DNA from: Bin87 sp965220505
GTDB taxonomy: Bacteria > Chloroflexota > Dehalococcoidia > Lucifugimonadales > UBA3495
Assembly (NCBI GenBank): GCA_965220505.1
Contig: CBDCQE010000001.1
Span: forward strand, 2,046,001-2,110,000
Length of the DNA: 64,000 nucleotides
Direction: 5' to 3'
Positions within the stretch are counted from its first letter, which is position 1. Each line of letters starts with the position of its first letter. The notes beneath the pieces were generated by a model. It saw nothing but the letters and a program-made list of their open reading frames with translations. It was not told where the DNA came from and made no database searches. The position numbers and the translations under genes are program-made. This document shows positions 1 to 9,292 of the stretch, in pieces.

Positions 1-335
1 TGATGGCGCATGGCTCCAGCGTTGCACACCGCGCCAGAACTCCCGTCGGAAGGACGCTATACCTCGGTGGTGAACAGCAACCGGGTGATCGCGGCTTTTA
101 CAGCGAAGACCGTTTGGCGACGTTGCTGGCTGCCAGGGGGCCAGCATTGTATCGCCTCTTGGCCAGGTTGTTTCGGGTACTGGCGAACGAAGGTTGTTCT
201 TTCAACTGGCGCGAAATGGTTTGGTTCATCCTCAACGAAGGATACAACGAGGAACAGTCCGAACAAAGCCGGATTGATATTGCTCGCGCTTACTACCAAA
301 CGGCACGGCGTGGTTCTCAACAATCAACGGAATAA
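1..335 (+). CDS. casB: Type I-E Cascade small subunit Cse2 (CasB), 5'-partial
   Basis: The window opens inside this gene; the frame is open to the left edge and ends at TAA 333-335. About 110 residues are visible, whereas Cse2 proteins usually have 160-200, so the N-terminus is missing. The visible part has the family's helical character, with DRLATLLAARG followed by LLARLFRVLANEG, a tryptophan-containing FNWREMVWFIL segment and a final helix ending ARAYYQTARR. Cse2 forms a dimer along the belly of Cascade and stabilises crRNA and target strand. It lies 18 bp upstream of cas7e in the standard I-E order. The identification rests on weak sequence similarity plus strong gene order. Confidence 0.85.
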   Translation, partial: MAHGSSVAHRARTPVGRTLYLGGEQQPGDRGFYSEDRLATLLAARGPALYRLLARLFRVLANEGCSFNWREMVWFILNEGYNEEQSEQSRIDIARAYYQTARRGSQQSTE

Positions 336-353
336 AGCACAGGAGATTGACGA

Positions 354-1526
354 ATGACAACCCCCAGATTTTTGCAGATTCATACGCTGCACTCGTACCC
401 CGCCGCTTTGTTGAACCGGGATGATAGCGGCCTCGCCAAGCGGATGCCTTTCGGTGGGGCGACGAGGACGCGCATATCGTCGCAGTGCTTGAAGCGGCAC
501 TGGCGTGTGGCGCAGGATGAGTTCGCCATCCATAGCATCCCCAGCGCGGAGGCGGCGGTGCGCTCGCGGAACGTCGTTGAGCGCAAGGTGATTCAGCCGC
601 TGCGCGATGCCGCCGAGATTGATAAAGAGGTTCTGGACGCGGTGGAAAACGCTTTCAACGTCGGCGTGTACGGCAGCAGCGGAACCACCGAAACCGGGCG
701 TCAGCCTCTACTGTTGGGCTTGCCCGAAGTGGAATACCTGCAACAGAAGGCCATTGCCATCTGCACGGAGCACTCTGACGACGCCAAAGCCGCCGGCGAT
801 GCCGCGGCCCTGCTGTTCAACACGCGACGGGGCGAGGGCAACAACTTCGCCGCTTTCCGCGACGCCACCCGGCTGCCCGGCGGACTGGAAGGCGCGCTGT
901 TCGGGCGGATGGTGACGTCGGACCCGGGGGCGAACATTGAGGCGGCGATTCACGTGGCCCACGCTTTTACCGTGCATCGCGAGGAGAGCGAGAGCGACTA
1001 CTTCTCGGTGGTGGACGACTTGCAGTGCGATGATGAGGACGCCGGCGCGGCGCACATCGGCGACATGGAACTCACCGCCGGGTTGTTCTACGGCTACGTG
1101 GTGGTGGACGTGCCGGGGCTGGTTTCCAACTTGGAGGGGTGTCCTGCCGACGAATGGGGCGACGCCGACAAGACGCTGGCAGGTAAGGTGGTTGAGCATC
1201 TGACGCATCTGATCGCCACGGTGTCGCCGGGGGCCAAGTTGGGGTCCACCGCGCCCTACGCCTGTGCCGACCTGATGCTCATTGAGGCGGGCAGCCGTCA
1301 GCCGCGCAGCCTGGCCAATGCTTACCGGGAGCCGGCGCGGGCGCAGATGAAAGCAGCTGCCAGTGCAATGTCCGAATACCTGGGAAAGATTGACAAAGCT
1401 TATGGCGGCAAGGAAATCCGCCGGATGATGTCCGTTGGTGACTGCGACATTCCCAAAGCGGAATCGCTGTGCCTGGACGACCTAGCGACGTGGGCGGCCG
1501 ATGCGGTGCGCAGCGGTACGGTGTGA
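354..1526 (+). CDS. cas7e: Type I-E Cascade backbone protein Cas7e (Cse4/CasC)
   Basis: This 390-aa protein is the Cascade backbone subunit that polymerises along the crRNA. The N-terminus is typical of the family: FLQIHTLHSYPAALLNRDD, then KRMPFGGATRTRISSQCLKRHWR, matching the Cas7e pattern of an asparagine/aspartate-rich turn followed by a basic RxSSQxxKR element at about residues 35-50. The length is normal. The ATG at 354 follows the purine-rich AGGAGATTG and lies 18 bp after casB. The stop overlaps the cas5e start (TGATGA region at 1524-1529), so translation is probably coupled. No missing motif or truncation was seen. Confidence 0.97.
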   Translation: MTTPRFLQIHTLHSYPAALLNRDDSGLAKRMPFGGATRTRISSQCLKRHWRVAQDEFAIHSIPSAEAAVRSRNVVERKVIQPLRDAAEIDKEVLDAVENAFNVGVYGSSGTTETGRQPLLLGLPEVEYLQQKAIAICTEHSDDAKAAGDAAALLFNTRRGEGNNFAAFRDATRLPGGLEGALFGRMVTSDPGANIEAAIHVAHAFTVHREESESDYFSVVDDLQCDDEDAGAAHIGDMELTAGLFYGYVVVDVPGLVSNLEGCPADEWGDADKTLAGKVVEHLTHLIATVSPGAKLGSTAPYACADLMLIEAGSRQPRSLANAYREPARAQMKAAASAMSEYLGKIDKAYGGKEIRRMMSVGDCDIPKAESLCLDDLATWAADAVRSGTV

Positions 1527-2332
1527 TGACCATGCGGCACTTGATACTGAACCTCGAAAGTCCGCTGATGGCTTTCGGCGGGGAGACGATTGACAACCTG
1601 GGCATCATCCGTCCGTTTCCCGCCGTGTCGATGCTGACCGGCCTGTTCGCCAACGCGCTGGGGTGGCGGCGGGTTGATCGGGAGCGACACCAGGCGTTGC
1701 AGGACCGCATCGTGTTCGCGGCGCGGATTGACCGGGAACCCGCCGGAGGGGTGCGGATGACCGATTACCAAACCGTGCAAATGGGCGACACCGTGGATTT
1801 ATTCGTTCGGAGTGGTCATTGGGTGGTTGGATGGACGACCCGAGGGATGCCCGACGAGCGTGCCGGCGCTCTAGGCACGGCCGGCAGCGGGCCATTTACA
1901 CACCAGCGATGGCGCGACTACTATGCGGATATGCGGGTTACGGTGGCGCTGCGGCTGGAACCGTCGGGTGATGAGCCGACGCTGGATGAGCTGGCGGCGG
2001 CGTTGCGGGAGCCGAAGCGTCCGCTGTTCATTGGACGGAAGCCGTGTTTGCCGTCGGCGCCGCTGCATACCGAGGACGGTTTCAGGGACGGCGACACCGC
2101 GTTGGCCGCTTTGCTGGATTGGCCGTTGGCGTATGGAGCAACCGACGGCGACCCCATGCGTCTGCTGTGGCCGGTCAACGATGGTCAATCCGACGACAGG
2201 GTAAGAGTCAGCCGCCCGGAGTTCATGCTCACCGACCAGCGCAATTGGCGGTCGGGTCTGCACGGCGGTGGCCGGTGGGTGTGCGAAGGTGTAGTTGAGC
2301 GGGACAAGTTGCAGAAGGATGAATCGCCATGA
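1526..2332 (+). CDS. cas5e: Type I-E Cascade subunit Cas5e (CasD)
   Basis: This 268-aa RAMP protein caps the 5' handle of the crRNA in Cascade. The N-terminus reads LILNLESPLMAFGG, the usual Cas5 beta-strand followed by a glycine-rich turn, then RPFPAVSMLTGLFANALGWRR, the Cas5e S-x-L-x-G-L-x-x-x-A-LGW element at about residues 30-50. I chose the ATG at 1526 because it overlaps the cas7e stop by one base; a longer frame from 1469 would intrude into cas7e and lacks a ribosome site, and an ATG at 1532 is also possible. The 3' end overlaps cas6e by four bases (ATGA). Confidence 0.95.
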   Translation: MTMRHLILNLESPLMAFGGETIDNLGIIRPFPAVSMLTGLFANALGWRRVDRERHQALQDRIVFAARIDREPAGGVRMTDYQTVQMGDTVDLFVRSGHWVVGWTTRGMPDERAGALGTAGSGPFTHQRWRDYYADMRVTVALRLEPSGDEPTLDELAAALREPKRPLFIGRKPCLPSAPLHTEDGFRDGDTALAALLDWPLAYGATDGDPMRLLWPVNDGQSDDRVRVSRPEFMLTDQRNWRSGLHGGGRWVCEGVVERDKLQKDESP

Positions 2333-3075
2333 CCGAATCGTTGCAGATGATTAGGGCCGAGATCAACGTGCGTGATTTTCAACGCTGGATGGGGATGCGG
2401 CGGTTGCAGGACCCGGACCACGCCATGCACTGCCTGTTGGTTGAGTCTTTCGGCAAGGACCTGGCGCCCAAGCCCTTCCGCGTGATGACGCCCCGGGGCG
2501 GTTCTCAAGGTTGTTTGTATGGCTATGACAATGCCGACGCCGATGCGCTGCGAGAAGCCGCCACCATCTACGCAGATCCGTTGCAGGCTGGCATCATTCC
2601 CGCTGGCCGTATTGAGAGCAAGCCGATGCCGTCGGAGTGGGAGGCCGGCAAGAATCTGGGATTTGAGGTGCGTGTGCGGCCCACTAAACGACTCAATAGC
2701 GGCTCTGTCAAAACCCGCCGCGTCCAAGACATAGAGAAACTTCGCAGAGGGGAATGGGATGCTTTCCAATTGGCGGCAATGCAGTGTCCAAAGGGCACGA
2801 TGAACCGCAGCCGAGAGGAAGTATATCGTGATTGGCTGGCGGAACGATTGGAACGCTGCGGCGGGGCAACGTTGGAATCCGCCACGTTGCAGTCTTTCCA
2901 GCGCACCCGCGCCGTCCGCAAGCAGCACAGGCGTTACAGCGAGGGGCCGGACGCATTGATGCGGGGAACACTGACCGTCACTGACGGCGCGGCTTTCACC
3001 AAATTGCTGGCCGGCGGTGTCGGCCGGCATCGGGCCTATGGGTACGGGATGCTGTTGTTGCGGCCGGCTGGGTGA
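2329..3075 (+). CDS. cas6e: Type I-E crRNA endoribonuclease Cas6e (CasE)
   Basis: This 248-aa protein is the crRNA-processing nuclease that cuts at the base of each repeat hairpin and stays bound to the 3' hairpin. Residues 28-40 read DPDHAMHCLLVESFG, matching the Cas6e pattern in which the catalytic histidine (here probably His34) precedes LLxxxF. The C-terminus GRHRAYGYGMLLLRPAG is the glycine-rich loop of RAMP proteins. The gene starts on an ATGA overlap with cas5e. Its substrate would be the array at 4450-9211, whose repeat forms CCCCGC-ACGC-GCGGGG. Cleavage after that stem would leave a 5' handle of AUAGACC plus one base, close to the E. coli handle. Confidence 0.95.
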   Translation: MTESLQMIRAEINVRDFQRWMGMRRLQDPDHAMHCLLVESFGKDLAPKPFRVMTPRGGSQGCLYGYDNADADALREAATIYADPLQAGIIPAGRIESKPMPSEWEAGKNLGFEVRVRPTKRLNSGSVKTRRVQDIEKLRRGEWDAFQLAAMQCPKGTMNRSREEVYRDWLAERLERCGGATLESATLQSFQRTRAVRKQHRRYSEGPDALMRGTLTVTDGAAFTKLLAGGVGRHRAYGYGMLLLRPAG

Positions 3076-3140
3076 CCCGATGGGCAATCGCACCTTAACA
3101 ACTGAATAGCCCCATTCTCCCTGCTTGGAGTGGACGTGAG

Positions 3141-4112
3141 ATGTTGAGAGGAAGACTTGGACTGGAAACGGCGAGGATCCCGCACGCCGACCGGCACGGC
3201 CTGTTGTGGTTGTCTCGGGGCGCGCTGACGGTTCGGGATGGCACGCTGCGTTTCGAGCGGCAGGCCGGGCCGGACGCCGACAGCTCATTGGAGGCGGGAG
3301 AATACGGCATACCTTTTCAGAGCCTGTCGATGATTCTGTTGGGTCCCGGCTCCACGGTAAGCCACGATGCGCTGCGGCTGATGGCCCGGCACGGCACGGG
3401 ACTGGTGGCGGTGGGTGAGGACGGGGTGCGGTGCTACACTGCGCCGCCGTTAATGCCGGACACGTCGGACGTCGCGCGGCGTCAGATGCGAGCCTGGGGC
3501 GATCCCATGGGCCAGCGCATCACTATTGCCCGCAAGATGTACGCGCTCCGACTGGGGGAGGTGTTGCCCCACGCCGACATCACCGTGTTGCGCGGCATCG
3601 AAGGCGCGCGGATGAAGCGCACCTATCAAAATCTGTCGAGTCAGTACGGGATACAGTGGCGAGGGCGGCGCTACGACCGGGCCAATCCAACCGCGGCGGA
3701 CATCCCGAACCAGGCCATCAATCACGCCTCAGTGGCCGTCACGGCTGCGGCGGTAATCTCGGTGACTGCGTTGGGAGCCATTCCGCAGCTTGGGTTCATC
3801 CACGAGCATAGCGGAGAGGCGTTCGCTCTGGACATCGCGGACCTGTTCCGCGACACGGTGCTGTTGCCGGCGGCGTTCAAGTCAGCAGCGGAGATAGCGC
3901 AAAACCCGCGTCTGCACGTGGAAAGGCACACCAGGCGCACGACGGGAGATATGTTGCGCACGGAGCGGGTCATCCCCAAGATGATTGACCGCATCAAGAC
4001 GCTGTTCCAGGATGTGCCGCCGTTGGAAGCGGCTTCCGGATCCGGGACGGCAGACTTCCCAAGTTTGATGGATGGCTGGCCGGATGCGGAATCCAGTAAG
4101 GAGGCGCGTTGA
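3141..4112 (+). CDS. cas1e: CRISPR integrase Cas1, type I-E
   Basis: This 323-aa protein is the integrase that inserts new spacers with Cas2. It shows the expected catalytic residues: a glutamate in IEGARMKRTYQ (about residue 155), a histidine in LGFIHEHSGE and an aspartate in FALDIADLFRDT, matching the E/H/D triad of Cas1e. The length is normal for the subtype. The start ATG 3141 follows GGAGTGGACGTGAG. A 65-bp gap separates it from cas6e, slightly larger than elsewhere in the operon, and it overlaps the cas2 start by one base. The enzyme appears intact, so any loss of adaptation would come from the missing leader rather than from Cas1. Confidence 0.97.
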   Translation: MLRGRLGLETARIPHADRHGLLWLSRGALTVRDGTLRFERQAGPDADSSLEAGEYGIPFQSLSMILLGPGSTVSHDALRLMARHGTGLVAVGEDGVRCYTAPPLMPDTSDVARRQMRAWGDPMGQRITIARKMYALRLGEVLPHADITVLRGIEGARMKRTYQNLSSQYGIQWRGRRYDRANPTAADIPNQAINHASVAVTAAAVISVTALGAIPQLGFIHEHSGEAFALDIADLFRDTVLLPAAFKSAAEIAQNPRLHVERHTRRTTGDMLRTERVIPKMIDRIKTLFQDVPPLEAASGSGTADFPSLMDGWPDAESSKEAR

Positions 4113-4429
4113 TGACGGTGGTGGTAACGGTCAACGTTGAAGGGCGATACCGCGGCTTCCTGACATCGGTAATGTTGGAGATTGCGCCGGGCGTGTACAC
4201 GTCGCCCGAAATGACGAGTGGCATTCGGGAACGGATCTGGGACGTAATAACGCGGTGGCACGGCGAGTTAGGCAATGGTTCCGTAGTGATGACGTGGCGG
4301 GACCCAGCTGCCCCGGGCCAACAGCAGATTCGTAGTCTGGGCGACCCGCCCAAAGAGATTGTGGACGCCGATGGCGTGTACTTGGTAAAGTACGGGCGCC
4401 CTCGCACCCTTGGCAATGGTACGCGATAG
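4112..4429 (+). CDS. cas2e: CRISPR-associated Cas2, type I-E
   Basis: This 105-aa protein is the structural partner of Cas1 in spacer acquisition. The sequence matches Cas2e along its length: VVVTVNVEGRYRGFLTSVML, then EIAPGVYTSPEMTSGIRERIW, then SVVMTWRDP and a final DADGVYLVKYGRP. I chose ATG 4112, which overlaps the cas1 TGA (4110-4112); the upstream TTG at 4109 only adds one residue. The gene ends 20 bp before the first CRISPR repeat. That is unusually close, because type I-E leaders normally fill roughly 60-150 bp here. Confidence 0.96.
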   Translation: MTVVVTVNVEGRYRGFLTSVMLEIAPGVYTSPEMTSGIRERIWDVITRWHGELGNGSVVMTWRDPAAPGQQQIRSLGDPPKEIVDADGVYLVKYGRPRTLGNGTR

Positions 4430-4449
4430 GAATTATCAATTTGCCAAGG

Positions 4450-7400
4450 GGTTCCCCCGCACGCGCGGGGATAGACCGCCCCATTGGACTGGCGGGTTGC
4501 GGATAGACCCATGGACTGGCCGACGCGCGGGGATAGACAACGCCGAGGTTCCCCCGCACGCGCGGGGATAGACCCTCCCATCCCGTTGACGACGACCAGA
4601 CGGTCACCGGTTCCCCCGCACGCGCGGGGATAGACCGCGTTGGCGCTGGCCGAGGTCCTCCGGCGCCTGGGTTCCCCCGCACGCGCGGGGATAGACCCGA
4701 CTACGTAAGGGACGTGTTGATCCCCCAGGTGGTTCCCCCGCACGCGCGGGGATAGACCCTGTGGCAGCTCGAGCAGGATGCCGCCATGGGCGGTTCCCCC
4801 GCACGCGCGGGGATAGACCGCACGAACCGACGGCGCAGGGCCGATGACGGATGGTTCCCCCGCACGCGCGGGGATAGACCTCCGGCCATCGCCGCCAGCG
4901 AAAACCGGCTGACGGTTCCCCCGCACGCGCGGGGATAGACCCACCTAGGACAAAAGACGATCACGATGGGCCAGGGTTCCCCCGCACGCGCGGGGATAGA
5001 CCTTGCTGGTCGATATCCGCGCGGAGAGCCTGTGTGGTTCCCCCGCACGCGCGGGGATAGACCCCGGACCAGCAGGCCCGACGGGCCCGGCCGGACGGTT
5101 CCCCCGCACGCGCGGGGATAGACCCGTGAATGTCCCAAGCGTGCTCTGGCTTCCTTTGGTTCCCCCGCACGCGCGGGGATAGACCGCGATAGCCGACTGC
5201 GTACCGGTGCCGCCGCCTGGTTCCCCCGCACGCGCGGGGATAGACCGATAGCCACACTCTCTCGCTGTCTCCTGTAGTGGGTTCCCCCGCACGCGCGGGG
5301 ATAGACCCTACTCAAAGACGAATTCGACCTGCTAGCCAGAGGTTCCCCCGCACGCGCGGGGATAGACCCATGGAAGAAGGCCGGTGCTCGCGGAAAAGAC
5401 GGGTTCCCCCGCACGCGCGGGGATAGACCGTTCGAGTGACGGCTGACTCGAGGCAGTGGGCAGGTTCCCCCGCACGCGCGGGGATAGACCTGGCTCCTGG
5501 AGTGCGAAGCGATAGCCGACTGCGGTTCCCCCGCACGCGCGGGGATAGACCGTCTAGGGGTTGCACCCCTACGCGCTTGTCTTTGGTTCCCCCGCACGCG
5601 CGGGGATAGACCCTCCTCTCAGGCGGCTAACAAGTACGCCTGGGAGGTTCCCCCGCACGCGCGGGGATAGACCAGAGCTGTGGCAAACGACAGTAGGAGA
5701 TTGGGAGGTTCCCCCGCACGCGCGGGGATAGACCCGGGACCGAGAGGAGAAAAAGGCGACACCGGAGGGTTCCCCCGCACGCGCGGGGATAGACCCAACA
5801 TTTTCGCGGACTGGCCATCTGTCCTGGTGGTTCCCCCGCACGCGCGGGGATAGACCCCGGCCCGCAGTGCCTATCCGGGTGCCGGAGAGGGTTCCCCCGC
5901 ACGCGCGGGGATAGACCGCGCCACGAGCGGCCTCGATATACTCGGAGCTGGGTTCCCCCGCACGCGCGGGGATAGACCCATAGCAAAGTCCGTGGACTGC
6001 GACGGCTTGCCGGTTCCCCCGCACGCGCGGGGATAGACCCCACGGGCGACGCAGGAGCCGGCACATGGGAGCGGTTCCCCCGCACGCGCGGGGATAGACC
6101 CGCGTCCAGAGAGTGCCCCAACACGGATCCGGCGGTTCCCCCGCACGCGCGGGGATAGACCTGATTATAGCGGAAACGCCCGGCGAATTGGTTGGGTTCC
6201 CCCGCACGCGCGGGGATAGACCCTCGGCCCCCAACGCTACGCCGAGCGCAGCACCGGTTCCCCCGCACGCGCGGGGATAGACCCGAGAAGCTCGAAGCGC
6301 AGACCACCGCCCTGTCGGTTCCCCCGCACGCGCGGGGATAGACCTCATCCTTACCCGGCCTGGTCGGGTTTTCGCCGGGTTCCCCCGCACGCGCGGGGAT
6401 AGACCCCCATTGGTATCGTTGCTTCGCCCCTGTGCGTTGGTTCCCCCGCACGCGCGGGGATAGACCCGATTCCATCTGGGACAGGTCCTTGCGCAGCACG
6501 GTTCCCCCGCACGCGCGGGGATAGACCCGTCCAGTTGTGGCGCACCATGCACGGTTCGCCGGTTCCCCCGCACGCGCGGGGATAGACCGGATTCCATCCC
6601 GTTTGTGTGCGCCATGTCCCGGGTTCCCCCGCACGCGCGGGGATAGACCCAATATCTGGCGTGCCATTTCCTGACCATGTAAGGTTCCCCCGCACGCGCG
6701 GGGATAGACCCGTGCACGCTCTGCACATGCCTTGCCGGTTGTCGGTTCCCCCGCACGCGCGGGGATAGACCCGGCAGGGTGATGTGCTGGGCTGGCCGTG
6801 TAGCGGTTCCCCCGCACGCGCGGGGATAGACCCTGTCGCTGGGAGAGTCGGGACTGGGCGGAGCCGGTTCCCCCGCACGCGCGGGGATAGACCTCACATT
6901 GGTCGCGCGTGACCGATTCTTACCATGGTTCCCCCGCACGCGCGGGGATAGACCTCGACATCGCCCGGATCTCCTTGCGAATAGCGGGGTTCCCCCGCAC
7001 GCGCGGGGATAGACCCACGCTACACTATGGGGAAAACGGAGGAGACGAGGTTCCCCCGCACGCGCGGGGATAGACCGTTGAAGGACCCCAGCATTTCCTC
7101 CGGCGAGAGGGTTCCCCCGCACGCGCGGGGATAGACCCAATCGTGATCTTGACATGCGGGCCTTCCGGTGGGTTCCCCCGCACGCGCGGGGATAGACCCC
7201 ATCGCCATGCTACCGATCGATGTCGTTTGGGGGTTCCCCCGCACGCGCGGGGATAGACCGTGATAGCCGCTGGGTTGGCAGCTGTCAGCTGGGGTTCCCC
7301 CGCACGCGCGGGGATAGACCCTCATGGGCATGTAGTCCGCTATCTCGTCAAGGGGTTCCCCCGCACGCGCGGGGATAGACCGCCTCAATCGCCAGAGTAG

Positions 7401-9211
7401 CCGAGCACGCCGGAGGTTCCCCCGCACGCGCGGGGATAGACCCTGCGTTCAGCTCAAGGCCCAGGGAGACCGGGAGGTTCCCCCGCACGCGCGGGGATAG
7501 ACCCTCCTGCGATACCTGCCCGCTTTGCAGTGTTTCGGTTCCCCCGCACGCGCGGGGATAGACCCGTCCACCTCAAAAGGCTGCTCGCAGCGCGGGCGGT
7601 TCCCCCGCACGCGCGGGGATAGACCCCGCCGCCGACCGATACCACCGGCACGTCATTGGGTTCCCCCGCACGCGCGGGGATAGACCCGGTCGGAGTCTCG
7701 GTAACCGTAGGCGTCTCGGGGTTCCCCCGCACGCGCGGGGATAGACCCTCATGGGCATGTAGTCCGCTATCTCGTCAAGGGGTTCCCCCGCACGCGCGGG
7801 GATAGACCCCACGCGTCGCTGTACAGCGTACCGTAGATGGGGGTTCCCCCGCACGCGCGGGGATAGACCGATGGCCAGAGCGACTACCCAGGTATCCAGC
7901 ATGGTTCCCCCGCACGCGCGGGGATAGACCCCCTAGATCTTTGAAAGCGGCGGCGATACCGCGGGTTCCCCCGCACGCGCGGGGATAGACCCGTCTCTAT
8001 CATTTCCCAGCCATGCTCGATTGCGGTTCCCCCGCACGCGCGGGGATAGACCGCAGCGGCCTCATCGGTGAATACCAGCGTAGTCGGTTCCCCCGCACGC
8101 GCGGGGATAGACCCTCGTCGCGCAGGAGGTCGGCGCTCCAATATGAGGTTCCCCCGCACGCGCGGGGATAGACCTTACATACCTAGCTGCACAACCCCCC
8201 CGCTAGGGGTTCCCCCGCACGCGCGGGGATAGACCCAAGGTCAGAAAGGAAATCTACCAGGAGACAAGGGTTCCCCCGCACGCGCGGGGATAGACCGCTG
8301 AAAGCACTGAGAGAGGCGAGAGAGAAGGCGGTTCCCCCGCACGCGCGGGGATAGACCGTAGTCGTCCTCGCTGCTCGGGTAGATCGTCGCGGTTCCCCCG
8401 CACGCGCGGGGATAGACCTTATTCCTCCCGCTATCGGACCTCCGGGGGCCGGGTTCCCCCGCACGCGCGGGGATAGACCCGTCATGTGTTTGTCATCCGG
8501 CATGGTGAGTTCGGTTCCCCCGCACGCGCGGGGATAGACCGTCGCGGTGGTGAGGCCACGGGCCTTCGTCCAGGGTTCCCCCGCACGCGCGGGGATAGAC
8601 CCGTGCCCGACGCGCCCCTTGCTCGTGGTTTTGAGGTTCCCCCGCACGCGCGGGGATAGACCCCGTCATTTTCGATGACATCCACTCGCACCACCGGTTC
8701 CCCCGCACGCGCGGGGATAGACCCGACATGAAATTTGAGGTGAACGATGCCTGATGGGTTCCCCCGCACGCGCGGGGATAGACCCACCCCCGTGCCCGTG
8801 GTTCCGGTTCCGATCCCGGTTCCCCCGCACGCGCGGGGATAGACCCTACGCGTGGCCTGCGTCCGTGCTCACCAGAGGGGTTCCCCCGCACGCGCGGGGA
8901 TAGACCCTTGCAAGTGGACGAGGGTGATACGGTGCCGGCGGTTCCCCCGCACGCGCGGGGATAGACCGGTTACCCCGTGATCCCAGGTGCCGGCTCCCGC
9001 GGTTCCCCCGCACGCGCGGGGATAGACCCTGTGGCACCAGCATTTGACGCTGGCCCCAAGTGGTTCCCCCGCACGCGCGGGGATAGACCCAACGCTAACG
9101 GGCAACGCACCAGCTCCGGCCCGGTTCCCCCGCACGCGCGGGGATAGACCTACTACGCCGGCGAACACCGCGGACTCACCAGCGGTTCCCCCGCACGCGC
9201 GAGGATAGACC
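4450..9211 (+). CRISPR. Type I-E CRISPR array, 78 repeats of 28 bp
   Basis: I count 78 full copies of a 28-bp repeat that begins GGTTCCCCCG and ends GGGGATAGACC. From the third repeat (4609) to the last (9184) the period is exactly 61 bp for 75 units, giving 33-bp spacers. The spacer after repeat 2 is 34 bp, and the interval after repeat 1 is a decayed 69-bp stretch. All repeats I read are identical except the last, which has G to A at 9202. The repeat contains the stem CCCCGC/GCGGGG and a 3' ATAGACC handle, which fixes transcription as left to right, away from cas2. Spacers 7321-7353 and 7748-7780 are identical; spacers 5186-5218 and 5491-5523 overlap by 15 bases. Confidence 0.99.
4478..4546 (+). 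repeat. Decayed repeat/spacer interval at the cas-proximal end of the array
   Basis: Between repeats 1 and 2 lie 69 bp instead of 33. The stretch contains two pieces of repeat: CGGATAGACC at 4500-4509, and CGACGCGCGGGGATAGAC at 4521-4538, which is a repeat 3' half with changes. A short spacer-like piece also occurs twice, CCATTGGACTGGC at 4480-4492 and CCATGGACTGGC at 4509-4520. This looks like a collapsed or rearranged unit. It could be a biological deletion, or an assembly error at the part of the array that varies most between strains. Confidence 0.75.
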
Positions 9212-9292
9212 GATTTCCCTCAGAGTACGGTGCATATTTTTGATGACAACGGGCTAGAGCGGGATATGGTGCTACTTTGATACGCTGACGGC

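Noticed and set aside
4600..9168. Long minus-strand frames across the array with repeated SIPARAGEP, VYPRACGGT and LSPRVRGN phrases
   Set aside because: These are antisense readings of the CRISPR repeat in three rotating frames, because 61 is not a multiple of three. They are artefacts, not proteins.
4450..9211. Self-targeting spacers against genes in this window
   Set aside because: A by-eye comparison gave no match longer than about 12 bases. A full search of the genome would be needed for a firm answer.
9212..9292. Leader sequence at the far (right) end of the CRISPR array
   Set aside because: The repeat orientation (ATAGACC handle at the 3' side) and the changed last repeat mark this as the distal end; the 81 bp have no AT-rich leader character.
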